From Calothrix sp. PCC 6303 (GTDB lineage Bacteria > Cyanobacteriota > Cyanobacteriia > Cyanobacteriales > Nostocaceae), in the NCBI RefSeq assembly GCF_000317435.1, contig NC_019751.1, forward strand, positions 5,394,001 through 5,458,000: DNA of 64,000 bases. The letters are read 5' to 3'. Below are positions 27,768 to 35,863 of this stretch, piece after piece. Position 1 is the stretch's first letter. Each line of letters begins with the position of its first letter. The position numbers and the translations under genes are program-made. Under the pieces are notes generated by a model. That model was not told the origin of the DNA. It did not search any database and saw only the letters and a program-made list of their open reading frames with translations.

Positions 27768-28820
27768 ATGACAGAACAACTTCAATTTATTTTGCCCATT
27801 GTCTTTTGCCTCTTAGGACTATTAGGAGGAATTGTTGGTGACACCATCATCTACAGCAGATTCAAAGAAATTATTACCCGAAAAAAAATTCCTGGTAGTC
27901 AAATTATTTTTACTGCACTCCACAGGATGACTTTTCTTTGGTTTGCTTTAGCTGGTTTATATGGGGCAATTATTAGTTATCCTGGTTTTCAACCAGAGAT
28001 TGCTTTAACTCTCAAGAAGATTGTTACAGCCATTTTTCTATATTCGGTGACTTTGGTACTTGCACGTTTGAGTGCTGGGTTTGTAAGTTTATATATTCGT
28101 AAATCGGCAAATCTCCCAGCTTCGCTATTTTCCAACATCGCCAAAACGACAGTTTTAGTTTTAGGAACACTAATTCTTCTGCAGACTCTGGGTGTAGAGA
28201 TAACACCAATTATTACTACTTTGGGAATTAGTGGATTAGCTGTTGGTTTGGCGCTAAAAGATACATTAGAAAATCTCTTTTCTGGATTTTATCTGCTTAT
28301 TTCTAAACAAATTAGAACTGGAGACTATATTAAACTTGATGCCGCCCATGAAGGATATATTACAGATATCAATTGGCGCAACACCACGATTAAAGAATTA
28401 TCCAACAACATCATTATTGTTCCCAACTCCAAATTAGCTTCGGCAATTTTTACCAACTACCATCTTCCCGCTAAAGAAGTCACCCTAACTGTAAATGTGG
28501 GTGTTGACTATGAAAGTGATTTAGAGCATGTTGAACAAGTAACGGTAGAAGTAGCAAAAGAAGTAGTTGAAGAAGTGGCACCAGAATTAATTGAAACTAT
28601 CCCATTTATTCGGTTTCAAAATTTTGGCGACTTTAGTATTGATTTTAAAGTATATATCCGAGTCAACGAATTTTTCGATCAACGCCTAGCAAGACATATT
28701 TTTATCAAGAAACTACATCGACGCTTTCAAAAAGAAGGAATCAAAATTCCTTTCCCGATACGTGAATTATATGATATGTCAAATCATAATATCAAAAATG
28801 GATCTGTCAAGTCACAGTAG
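27768..28820 (+). CDS. MscS-family mechanosensitive channel
   Basis: A 350-residue inner-membrane channel protein. Four hydrophobic segments (about 8-30, 55-75, 90-110, 130-165) are followed by the pore-lining helix and MscS core: GTLILLQTLGVEITPIITTLG, GLAVGLALKDTLENLFSGF, then the beta domain ISKQIRTGDYIKL, ITDINWRNTTIKELSNN and IIVPNSKLAS. It releases solutes on membrane tension. The ATG at 27768 (MTEQLQFILP) is preferred over a TTG 11 codons upstream. The alpha/beta hydrolase gene follows after 86 bp. Confidence 0.9.
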   Translation: MTEQLQFILPIVFCLLGLLGGIVGDTIIYSRFKEIITRKKIPGSQIIFTALHRMTFLWFALAGLYGAIISYPGFQPEIALTLKKIVTAIFLYSVTLVLARLSAGFVSLYIRKSANLPASLFSNIAKTTVLVLGTLILLQTLGVEITPIITTLGISGLAVGLALKDTLENLFSGFYLLISKQIRTGDYIKLDAAHEGYITDINWRNTTIKELSNNIIIVPNSKLASAIFTNYHLPAKEVTLTVNVGVDYESDLEHVEQVTVEVAKEVVEEVAPELIETIPFIRFQNFGDFSIDFKVYIRVNEFFDQRLARHIFIKKLHRRFQKEGIKIPFPIRELYDMSNHNIKNGSVKSQ

Positions 28821-28906
28821 GACGTGCAACGACACGCGTCTTCTCTCGCTTCCTTAATATCATTTAGAATAAACAAAATACTTCAGGTCACATAAAAAGC
28901 AAAGCT

Positions 28907-29818
28907 GTGATTACTCAACAACTATCAACACCAAATACTTTTGAAAAGCAATTTTGGACTTGGAAAGGTCATAAAATCCAGTATACCGTCCTGGGTGAAG
29001 GAAAACCCTTGGTACTGATTCACGGTTTTGGTGCTTCCATTGGACATTGGCGGAAAAATATTCCAGTTTTAGCTGCTGCTGGTTATCGGGTGTTTGCTAT
29101 CGATTTACTGGGTTTTGGTGGCTCAGATAAAGCACTAATCAACTACAGTGTGGATGTTTGGGTAGAACTGCTCAAGGATTTTTGGAGTGAATTTATCCAA
29201 GAACCAACAGTATTTATTGGTAACTCCATTGGTGCTTTGATTAGTTTAACAGTCTTGGCAGAACATCCAAAAATTTCCGCTGGTGGTGTTTTAATTAACT
29301 GTGCGGGAGGTTTAAACCATCGTCCCCATGAGTTAAATCCACCCCTACGCTTGGTAATGTCAGCCTTTAATAAATTGGTGAATAGTCAAACAGTAGGGAC
29401 ATTTGTCTTTAATCGCATTCGCCAAAAACCGCAAATTCGTCGTACCCTATTTCAAGTGTATAGCGATCGCACTGCCGTCACAGACGAGTTAGTAGAACTA
29501 ATTTACCAACCATCCTGTGATCCTGGTGCCCAAAAAGTCTTCGCTTCCATCCTCACCGCACCCCCAGGCAAAACTCCAGAAGAATTACTACCGAGGGTGA
29601 CACAACCACTTTTATTACTTTGGGGAGAAAAAGACCCCTGGACACCAATTAGCGGTGCCAAAATATTTGCAGAAGCAGAAAATGAAGGCAAGAATATCAA
29701 AATTGTCCCCATTCCCAACGCTGGACATTGCCCCCACGATGAAGCACCAAACCTAGTTAACCCCGAAATCATCGATTGGTTGCAACAACTTACCCTCCCA
29801 ATTCCCCCCAATAATTAA
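28907..29818 (+). CDS. Alpha/beta hydrolase
   Basis: A 303-residue soluble alpha/beta-fold hydrolase. The oxyanion-hole segment is LVLIHGFGASIGHWR (about 41-55). The nucleophile serine is in IGNSIGALI, the acid in LLLWGEKDPWTP, and the histidine in NAGHCPHDEAP, so the full triad is present. The start is GTG at 28907. The substrate is unknown; cyanobacterial homologues are often annotated generically or as pheophytinase-like. It is followed by a pyrimidine-rich repeat and then the DUF39 gene. Confidence 0.85.
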   Translation: MITQQLSTPNTFEKQFWTWKGHKIQYTVLGEGKPLVLIHGFGASIGHWRKNIPVLAAAGYRVFAIDLLGFGGSDKALINYSVDVWVELLKDFWSEFIQEPTVFIGNSIGALISLTVLAEHPKISAGGVLINCAGGLNHRPHELNPPLRLVMSAFNKLVNSQTVGTFVFNRIRQKPQIRRTLFQVYSDRTAVTDELVELIYQPSCDPGAQKVFASILTAPPGKTPEELLPRVTQPLLLLWGEKDPWTPISGAKIFAEAENEGKNIKIVPIPNAGHCPHDEAPNLVNPEIIDWLQQLTLPIPPNN

Positions 29819-29819
29819 C

Positions 29820-29928
29820 CAGCTTTTTTCCCCCCTGCCTCCCCTGCCTCCCCTGCTTCCCCTGCCTCCCCTATCTCTCCTGCCTCCCCTGCCTCCCTAC
29901 TTCCCCTGCCCCACTCCCCCCTGCCTCC
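29820..29928 (+). repeat. Pyrimidine-rich tandem repeat
   Basis: About 110 bp of nearly pure C and T on the plus strand, built from imperfect copies of CCCCTGCCTC. It fills the whole gap between the hydrolase stop and the next start codon. No normal Shine-Dalgarno sequence is visible in it. Confidence 0.8.
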
Positions 29929-29929
29929 T

Positions 29930-31099
29930 ATGCGATCGCTTGCCGAAATAAACGATAAAATCACTCATCAACGTGCTGTCGTCGTCACTGTCGAAGAACT
30001 CAAAGCCCGAGTCGCTGAAGAAGGTGTTGCCAAACTTGCCAAAGAGGTTGATGTTGTCACCGCTGGAACCTTTGAACCAATGGAATCAAGTGGTGCCATA
30101 ATTAACCTCGGTCACACTGACCCACCCATCAAAATCCGTCGCGGTTGGCTGGATGGAGTCCCGATTTATTCGGGATTTGGTGCTGTCGATTTATACATCG
30201 GTGCCAGTTGCCCCGTAGAAGCACAGGACGGGGAAGAAGTCAGAGAACGTGGTGGTGGTCATGTAATTGAAGACTTAATTGCCGGGAAGCCAGTACAATT
30301 ACGGGCGCTCGGACAAGTAACCGATTGTTATCCCAGAGCGACATTTGAAACCACCATCACACGGGAAACAATCAATCAATTTTACCTATTCAATCCGCGA
30401 AACCTGTATCAAAACTTTATCGTCGGTGTGAACGGAGGCGATCGCACACTATATACTTACCTGGGTCTACTGCAACCACGTTTAGGAAATGCAGTCTACT
30501 CCAACCCCGGAGCCATTTCTCCCCTATTCAACGACCCCGATTTACAAGCAATTGGTATCGGCACAAAAATTTTCCTTGGTGGCAGCATCGGCTATATTGC
30601 CTGGGAAGGGACACAACACTTTCCACTGCAAAAACGCCTTCCCAATCGGACACCAATTGGTCCAGCGGCAACCTTAGCCCTAATTGGAGACGCAAAACAA
30701 ATGGATCCTCATTGGGTTAGAGGTTGCTACTTCAAAAACTATGGACCCTCCCTCATGCTAGGTGTGGGGATACCCATACCCGTGCTAAACGAAGAAGTCA
30801 TTGCCCGCTGTGCAGTCCAAGATTCAGAGATTGTTGCCCCAATCGTTGATTTTTCCATTCCTCGCCGTGTCCGTCCCACATTTGGCTTAGTTAGCTATGC
30901 TCAACTCAAATCAGGACGCATTTCCATCGAAGGTAGGGCAATACGCACAGCGCCTCTGGCAAGTATGCTTTTCTCTAGACAAGTAGCCTTAGAGTTAAAA
31001 CAATGGATTGCCAAAGGCGAGTTTACATTAACCGAAGCAGTAGCGCCAATCTCAGTCGAGCGGTCATTTTTACCACAAGACCGTTGGACGGAATTTTAG
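29930..31099 (+). CDS. Homocysteine biosynthesis protein (DUF39)
   Basis: A 389-residue member of the HcyBio/DUF39 family. In methanogens and some bacteria this family makes homocysteine from aspartate semialdehyde using a sulfur donor. Conserved stretches include VDVVTAGTFEPMESSGA (40-57), GASCPVEAQDGEEVRERGGGHVIEDLIAGK (around 93), FIVGVNGGDRTLYTYLG, GTKIFLGGSIGYIAWEGTQH and YGPSLMLGVGIPIPVLNE. The ATG at 29930 overlaps a HIP1 octamer. No ferredoxin partner gene is adjacent. A short hairpin follows the stop. Confidence 0.85.
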   Translation: MRSLAEINDKITHQRAVVVTVEELKARVAEEGVAKLAKEVDVVTAGTFEPMESSGAIINLGHTDPPIKIRRGWLDGVPIYSGFGAVDLYIGASCPVEAQDGEEVRERGGGHVIEDLIAGKPVQLRALGQVTDCYPRATFETTITRETINQFYLFNPRNLYQNFIVGVNGGDRTLYTYLGLLQPRLGNAVYSNPGAISPLFNDPDLQAIGIGTKIFLGGSIGYIAWEGTQHFPLQKRLPNRTPIGPAATLALIGDAKQMDPHWVRGCYFKNYGPSLMLGVGIPIPVLNEEVIARCAVQDSEIVAPIVDFSIPRRVRPTFGLVSYAQLKSGRISIEGRAIRTAPLASMLFSRQVALELKQWIAKGEFTLTEAVAPISVERSFLPQDRWTEF

Positions 31100-31113
31100 G
31101 ATTCGATCCTAAA
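31095..31113. terminator. Short bidirectional hairpin
   Basis: TTTAGGAT and ATCCTAAA around TCG at the junction of the convergent genes ending at 31099 and 31118; a weak terminator candidate. Confidence 0.45.
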
Positions 31114-31117
31114 TTCC

Positions 31118-32116
31118 CTACTCATCTGTTTTTGGACGCGGTTTAATTACAGGTTTGGGAACTGGGCTTGTGGGTGCAGGACGAGACGGGGCAGGAGCAT
31201 CACCGCTACTGCGTTTAACAGGTAGGGGTATCTCACCATTTGCAGGTCTGCGGAAGGGCTTTCTAGGCGGTCCACCAGCAGAACTAGAAGCCCTGTTATA
31301 AGGTCTTCTACCACCAGCACCACCACCTTTGAAAGGCGGTCGGCGTTTTTTAGGTAATTCAGCGATCGCTTCACTGCGTTCGACCACTAAATCCTCACCT
31401 TCACGCTTGGCTTGCAAGTCCCAGAACTTACCTACAGCCCTAGATTCCAGCTTACCTTTAATTTTCAGCTTGAAATACTTGGGTTTGTCGTCTGTTTTCC
31501 GAGGTGCTTGCTTGATTTTGATCACAAAGCTATCTGTGTCCAGGGATTGATAAACAATCTCACCCCGCACAGAAAAAACACCATCGGTAACTTCCGAAGA
31601 AGGTACCAATTCAGTCTGTGCCGATTCAGCATCGGCTGCTTCATCATCAGTAGTTGAATTTTTAGCCAGGTTTTCCGGCTCCCAAACACCGACAATTTGC
31701 ATATGCAATTTATCGTTTTCTTGGCGAGTCCGGGGGTAAACAACCCACAAGTGTTCTTTTTCAAGATCCAGGTGATTTTTCACCAAACTCATGATCCGTC
31801 CCAAAAGAACGGCATTGAGTTCAACATTGTCCCCAGTGACAAGGGCACCTTGGGTAAATTGTTCTTCACTTGCAACATAGCGACCTCGGACTAAACCGAT
31901 GGCTCGATATTGCATTGGCTCACTTGGTGGTGGAATCGGCTGTTGACGATTCACCAAGCTAGCATCATCCGGAGTCTCGCTTTGGATAACAGGCGATTTC
32001 TCTCGGATTGGCATTTTTGGACTAGGAACATTAGCAGTTGCCTCTGTTCTAGTTTCTGCTTGCTTAGACGGATTGGAATTGGAAGATTCAGGCGAAGGCA
32101 TCAGGTCGGAATTCAT
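31118..32116 (-). CDS. Conserved cyanobacterial protein, basic C-terminus
   Basis: No named function. It has about 332 residues from ATG 32116 (MNSDLMPSPESSNSN). Residues 1-65 are low-complexity (S, P, E, T). The central region (about 68-230) is a folded domain with YRAIGLVRGRYVASEEQFTQG, LVKNHLDLEKEHLWVVYPR and GVFSVRGEIVYQSLDTDSFVIKIKQ. The C-terminal 100 residues are disordered and very basic (KKRRPPFKGGGAGGRRPYNR, PRKPFRRP), typical of nucleic-acid or ribosome-associated tails. RNA binding is inference. Confidence 0.75.
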   Translation of the reverse strand: MNSDLMPSPESSNSNPSKQAETRTEATANVPSPKMPIREKSPVIQSETPDDASLVNRQQPIPPPSEPMQYRAIGLVRGRYVASEEQFTQGALVTGDNVELNAVLLGRIMSLVKNHLDLEKEHLWVVYPRTRQENDKLHMQIVGVWEPENLAKNSTTDDEAADAESAQTELVPSSEVTDGVFSVRGEIVYQSLDTDSFVIKIKQAPRKTDDKPKYFKLKIKGKLESRAVGKFWDLQAKREGEDLVVERSEAIAELPKKRRPPFKGGGAGGRRPYNRASSSAGGPPRKPFRRPANGEIPLPVKRSSGDAPAPSRPAPTSPVPKPVIKPRPKTDE

Positions 32117-32579
32117 AAAACTCCTTGCGGCGGAGATACATCCCAATTATGGGACTTAACAAAGGTAACTGAAAATAGCGTTTGTGTGACTGGTGAAAGT
32201 ATATTTCTTTTCCACACTACGCTTCCAGCGTACCTTGTGTGATACTGAAAACGCGAAGTTTCACGTATGTACAGTCTTGTGTGTAATTTAGCGTCTTTAA
32301 AGCAATTTCGGAAGCATACCACAGTTAGAATTCTGAGGATTCCTCCCAAAGTTACTAATAGCTTTGATATTGGTTATGGTTTTGTTATAAAGTTCACAGG
32401 CTGAGTGCGGGATTCCGCAAAGTTTTGCAAATTTTTCGGTTTTTCAGTGAAAACTCGCAGGTTGCAGGCTTCGCTTAGGAGCAAGGTTTCAGGGAAATAA
32501 TCGTCCCAATTTTGTCTTCAATAATTTACCCTTATCCCCTACCTCGCGCTTTCTCCCGCTTTTAGTCAATGATAATATT
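32117..32579. other. Divergent promoter region
   Basis: A 463-bp gap between two divergent genes. No gene seen. It should contain both promoters. Confidence 0.4.
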
Positions 32580-33470
32580 ATGAGAGTTAAGGAAAGTCTT
32601 GTGTCTCAAAAACGTAGTTGGATTGTTAATGTTGTTTTGATACTCAGTATTTTTGGTTTTGCTGCTGTGTCTTTGGTTCCTCTGTTCAGTGGTGCCATGG
32701 GAGATTCCCAAAGTTCCGCAAATAATACTACCGATAGTGGCAAAAATAATTCATCTCCCGAAGCCATTAAAACCAAGCTGCAAGATGAAGCCAGAGGTTA
32801 TGAATCGGTTTTACAAAAAGAGCCAGAAAATCAAACTGCTCTCAAAGGTTTACTACAAGCTAGGTTACAGTTGCTCAGTCTCAAACAGGGTAAAATCCAA
32901 GATGTGATCGAACCATTGGAAAAGTTGGCAAAACTTGACCCAGAAGAAACTAAATATGCAGTATTACTATCACAGGCAAAACAGCAAATAGGTGACAAGG
33001 AAGGAGCTACTCAAGCCCTCCGCAATGTCTTGGAAACTAAGCCGGGTAATATGGAAGCACTCCAAGCAATGGTAGGGTTGTTGATGACTCAGAAAAAACC
33101 TGAAGCTGCTCTTGGGGTTCTCCAAGATACCCTCACCAAAGCACCTCAAATTAACAAACTGGAACCCGGTACAGTTGATACTGTAGCAATTCAAGTTCTC
33201 ATGGGGAATATCCATGCCGAACAAAAGCGGTATGGAAAGGCTTTTGATATCTATGATCAAGCTATCAAAAGCGCACCCAAAGATCATCGCCCGATTTGGG
33301 CAAAAGCTCTAGTGTTGAAGGATCAGGGAAAAATGGAGGAAGCAAAACCTCTATTCTCTAATGCCGCTGCTTTAGCCCCAGCCCAATACAAAGACGAAAT
33401 CAACAAAACTGCCACGGAGCAGCCTTCCCCCAGTCCTACGGCTTCCCCAAGCCCAACTCAGGCACCATAG
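32580..33470 (+). CDS. TPR protein with N-terminal membrane anchor
   Basis: A 296-residue protein with one hydrophobic segment at about 15-38 (IVNVVLILSIFGFAAVSLVPLF). A disordered linker follows, then four to five tetratricopeptide-like repeats (for example YESVLQKEPENQTALKGLLQARL, ALRNVLETKPGNMEALQAMVGLL, AFDIYDQAIKSAPKDHRPIWAKA). The C-terminal tail is Pro/Ser/Thr-rich. It is probably a membrane-tethered assembly or scaffolding factor. The partner is unknown; cyanobacterial TPR proteins of this layout often work in photosystem assembly, but nothing here shows that directly. Confidence 0.82.
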   Translation: MRVKESLVSQKRSWIVNVVLILSIFGFAAVSLVPLFSGAMGDSQSSANNTTDSGKNNSSPEAIKTKLQDEARGYESVLQKEPENQTALKGLLQARLQLLSLKQGKIQDVIEPLEKLAKLDPEETKYAVLLSQAKQQIGDKEGATQALRNVLETKPGNMEALQAMVGLLMTQKKPEAALGVLQDTLTKAPQINKLEPGTVDTVAIQVLMGNIHAEQKRYGKAFDIYDQAIKSAPKDHRPIWAKALVLKDQGKMEEAKPLFSNAAALAPAQYKDEINKTATEQPSPSPTASPSPTQAP

Positions 33471-33496
33471 TGTGCTGGAAACTCGCTATTTTCTCA

Positions 33497-34123
33497 CTAT
33501 TTTTCAAATATCGCCAAAATCCCAAATAAAATAAACAAACATCCACCGATAAAAGTCAGTTGGCGTTCGGAAATTCTACCGCAAATCAGCTTGCCGCAGG
33601 TGACTGCGATCGCAGCACAGATCGCATGTCCTAAAATCGCTCCCACTGAAACCCCAAGTGGGTGATATTTGATCGCTAGAGATATGGTTGCCAGTTGCGT
33701 GCGATCGCCCCACTCAGCCACAAAGGTTAAAATAAACCCTTCTAACCAAATTGCCCAAGGACTATTTTTTTTGATATTTTCAGCCTCTAATTTATCAACG
33801 GCTTCCTTTGCTTCTTCTAAAACATCATCGCAACTAATAGCTTTAGGCATCCGTGCCGCATCATAGATTAGCTTCACCCCAAATCCTAAAAATAAAGCAA
33901 TTTCAGCATGGTGGAGTAAATTCGCAGGTAATGGTAAAAACGAAGCTATTCGTCCCATCGCAACCGACAAAATCGTCATCGCCGCTAAAGCTGCCGTAGC
34001 AGCAGAAAAAACCAAACTCCGAGAATGCTTCATTGCCAAATACATCGCAATGAAAAAGGTCTTATCACCCAATTCCGAAACCGTAATTAGTGATAAACCC
34101 GCAGTAAAAGCTGTTAAATCCAC
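33497..34123 (-). CDS. Mn2+ exporter, GDT1/TMEM165 (UPF0016) family
   Basis: A 208-residue membrane protein with six hydrophobic segments and the two hallmark motifs of the UPF0016 family: E17LGDKTF and E137WGDRT. Cyanobacterial members (Mnx in Synechocystis) move manganese out of the cytosol into the thylakoid lumen or periplasm, preventing manganese toxicity. A yybP-ykoY manganese riboswitch is encoded in the leader (34280-34375), which independently supports manganese transport and predicts induction by manganese. Confidence 0.92.
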   Translation of the reverse strand: MDLTAFTAGLSLITVSELGDKTFFIAMYLAMKHSRSLVFSAATAALAAMTILSVAMGRIASFLPLPANLLHHAEIALFLGFGVKLIYDAARMPKAISCDDVLEEAKEAVDKLEAENIKKNSPWAIWLEGFILTFVAEWGDRTQLATISLAIKYHPLGVSVGAILGHAICAAIAVTCGKLICGRISERQLTFIGGCLFILFGILAIFEK

Positions 34124-34149
34124 CTCAAGCCCCTCTCATTTCTGTAGCG

Positions 34150-34206
34150 GTGTGAAGCTTGATGGAGAACAAAACACCTCACCAAGCTTCACACGTTTTC
34201 CGTGTG
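34150..34206 (-). promoter_or_regulatory. Riboswitch expression platform: two competing hairpins
   Basis: In transcript order the leader can form ACACG/CGTGT (34191-34206) or the longer GTGTGAAGCTTG/CAAGCTTCACAC (34183-34194 with 34150-34161; perfect 12-bp stem). The two share bases at 34191-34194, so they exclude each other. The long stem ends about 27 nt before the start codon, just ahead of the purine-rich GAGAGGGG ribosome-binding region. Whether control is over transcription or translation cannot be told by eye. Confidence 0.6.
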
Positions 34207-34279
34207 TTCTTAGTGAAGGTCTCGCTGGCAACTATTAACCAGTTGCTAATTAGTAAACTAACTCACAACTAAATCTTTT

Positions 34280-34375
34280 GAATGCTATCTGAACCAGGCT
34301 CATCGCCAGTATGTTGACCCAGAATTAATGGCAAAGTTCTAAACTTGCCAATTAGCTACTCCCCTTCCTATTACC
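34280..34375 (-). ncRNA. yybP-ykoY manganese riboswitch
   Basis: On the minus strand, GGGGAGTAGC (34364-34355) is followed about 36 nt later by GTCAACATAC (34318-34309) and then GGCGATGAGCC. The first two are the two conserved internal-loop motifs of the yybP-ykoY class, in the right order and at the right spacing for the docked two-hairpin fold. The intervening GGCAAGTTTAGAACTTTGCC forms the capping helix of one arm. It lies in the 5' leader of a UPF0016 manganese exporter, the expected target. Ends are approximate. Confidence 0.88.
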
Positions 34376-34475
34376 CTCCATCATACACTTACTTCAGAAC
34401 ACAGTAAAGCTGCTAGGTAGGTGCGTGTTGAAAATTGTCGTTATTCTATGATCAGGCAATAGGCAGTTGGCAGTT

Positions 34476-34665
34476 GGCAGTTGAGGTAAGTACAAACATT
34501 TGGGGTGGCTGTAGCGAGGCTGTTGACTTTGATGTAATTTCGACAATTTTTCTGTAATCGACTGGTTCCCAGGCTCTGCCTGGGAACCCTGACTTTGAAG
34601 CTCCGCCTCCTGTTAGGGTTTGTAAGAAGACTTTGAGTTAAATTTACAGTTAATTACATCCCTTG
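34476..34665 (+). repeat. Intergenic repeat, copy 1, interrupted
   Basis: The segments at 34476-34512 and 34606 to about 34660 match a continuous sequence at about 60957-61042. The 93 bp between them (34513-34605) are absent from the other copy. That insert begins with an end (GAGGCTGTTGACTTTGATG) related to the MITE at 26856. It also contains the perfect hairpin GGTTCCCAGGC/GCCTGGGAACC (34564-34588). Confidence 0.75.
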
Positions 34666-34962
34666 CCTTACTTATCTCTACCTACTTAAAGCTCAAATAA
34701 CCGCTACAATAGACTTTAAGGGAACCACAAATTATTACTTAACAATTCTCTACTTACCAGACTTCACTAAGTTAGGGGAAGCTTCGCAATGGGAATGAGA
34801 GGCTTTCTCTACCAAGCTTTACAACACAGATTTGGCAATCTATGCTAAGGTATCTATGAAAAGATTGGATTCGGTGGTAACGTTTGTTTTTATTTGAATT
34901 TTATGATACAGCAGACCTCTCCGGATGCAAATCTGTATACCCACTGAGCCTGGAGATGTCAT

Positions 34963-35280
34963 ATGTCGATTTATGTTGGTAATTTGTCTTATGAGGTAGA
35001 AGAAGAAGACCTCAAACGTGTTTTCGCCGAGTACGGAAATGTTAAAAGAGTTCAAATGCCAGTAGATCGTGAAACTGGTAGACCCAGGGGATTTGCTTTT
35101 GTAGAGATGGAAGCCGAAACAGAAGAAACAGCGGCAATTGAAGCTTTAGACGGTGCTGAATGGATGGGACGTAGCTTGAAGGTAAATAAAGCCAAGCCGA
35201 AATCCGACAGCGGTTCTTTTGGTGGCGGCAACCGTCGCAACGAAGGCGGTGGCGGTGGTGGATATAACCGTCGTTTCTAG
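34963..35280 (+). CDS. RRM-type RNA-binding protein
   Basis: A 105-residue cyanobacterial Rbp with a single RRM domain: RNP2 IYVGNL (3-8) and RNP1 RGFAFVEM (42-49). A short glycine/arginine-rich tail follows (GGGNRRNEGGGGGGYNRRF). It binds RNA in the cytoplasm; members with glycine-rich tails are typically cold-induced. It is followed about 240 bp later by rpsU, a well-known cyanobacterial gene order. The long leader before it may carry cold-dependent control. Confidence 0.92.
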   Translation: MSIYVGNLSYEVEEEDLKRVFAEYGNVKRVQMPVDRETGRPRGFAFVEMEAETEETAAIEALDGAEWMGRSLKVNKAKPKSDSGSFGGGNRRNEGGGGGGYNRRF

Positions 35281-35516
35281 ACTCTCAGGTTCATGATCCA
35301 CACTATACTCTCAGGTCTTCAGGCAGACAGTAAAATCTGCCTTTTTTAAATACTAGTTAACTAAGATGTTTTTATATTGTAGTTAAGTAGCATTTGCTGA
35401 AGTAGTACCTTGTAAGTGTAAAAACAAGGTAGAATTGGAAATTGCGAAAATACTTGTACTTCTTGTTATTTGCATTTCTTTAACCCCTTAATTTGATCAA
35501 TTTATTAGGAGATATA

Positions 35517-35708
35517 ATGACTCAAATCATTGTCGGTGAAAATGAGGGGATTGAGTCCGCCTTACGCCGCTTCAAGCGGCAAGTTTCCAAGGCAGAGATT
35601 TTTCCTGACATTAAAAAGCACCGTCACTTTGAAACACCCTTAGAAAAACGTAAACGTAAAGCTGTAGCGAAGCAAAAACAACGCCGCAGAAAATTCCGTA
35701 CACGCTAG
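35517..35708 (+). CDS. rpsU: 30S ribosomal protein S21
   Basis: A 63-residue basic protein, [19 protein letters not shown] onward, ending RRRKFRTR: the standard bS21 pattern. The ATG at 35517 follows AGGAGATATA, a good ribosome-binding site; the eight upstream codons in frame are leader. It is located directly after the rbp gene, as in other cyanobacteria where the two are co-regulated. Confidence 0.95.
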   Translation: MTQIIVGENEGIESALRRFKRQVSKAEIFPDIKKHRHFETPLEKRKRKAVAKQKQRRRKFRTR

Positions 35709-35863
35709 ATAAGCAGACTAAGCCATGCAAATTTCCAAAAAATAGCATGGCGACTGCAATTCTGTGAACTTTCAAATAACTCTGTCATCTACTAAAGTCC
35801 ACTTCCTGGGTGTTCAAATAGAGGTAATTTGAAAATTGGCTGGGAATTTGGAGAGATTTTACA

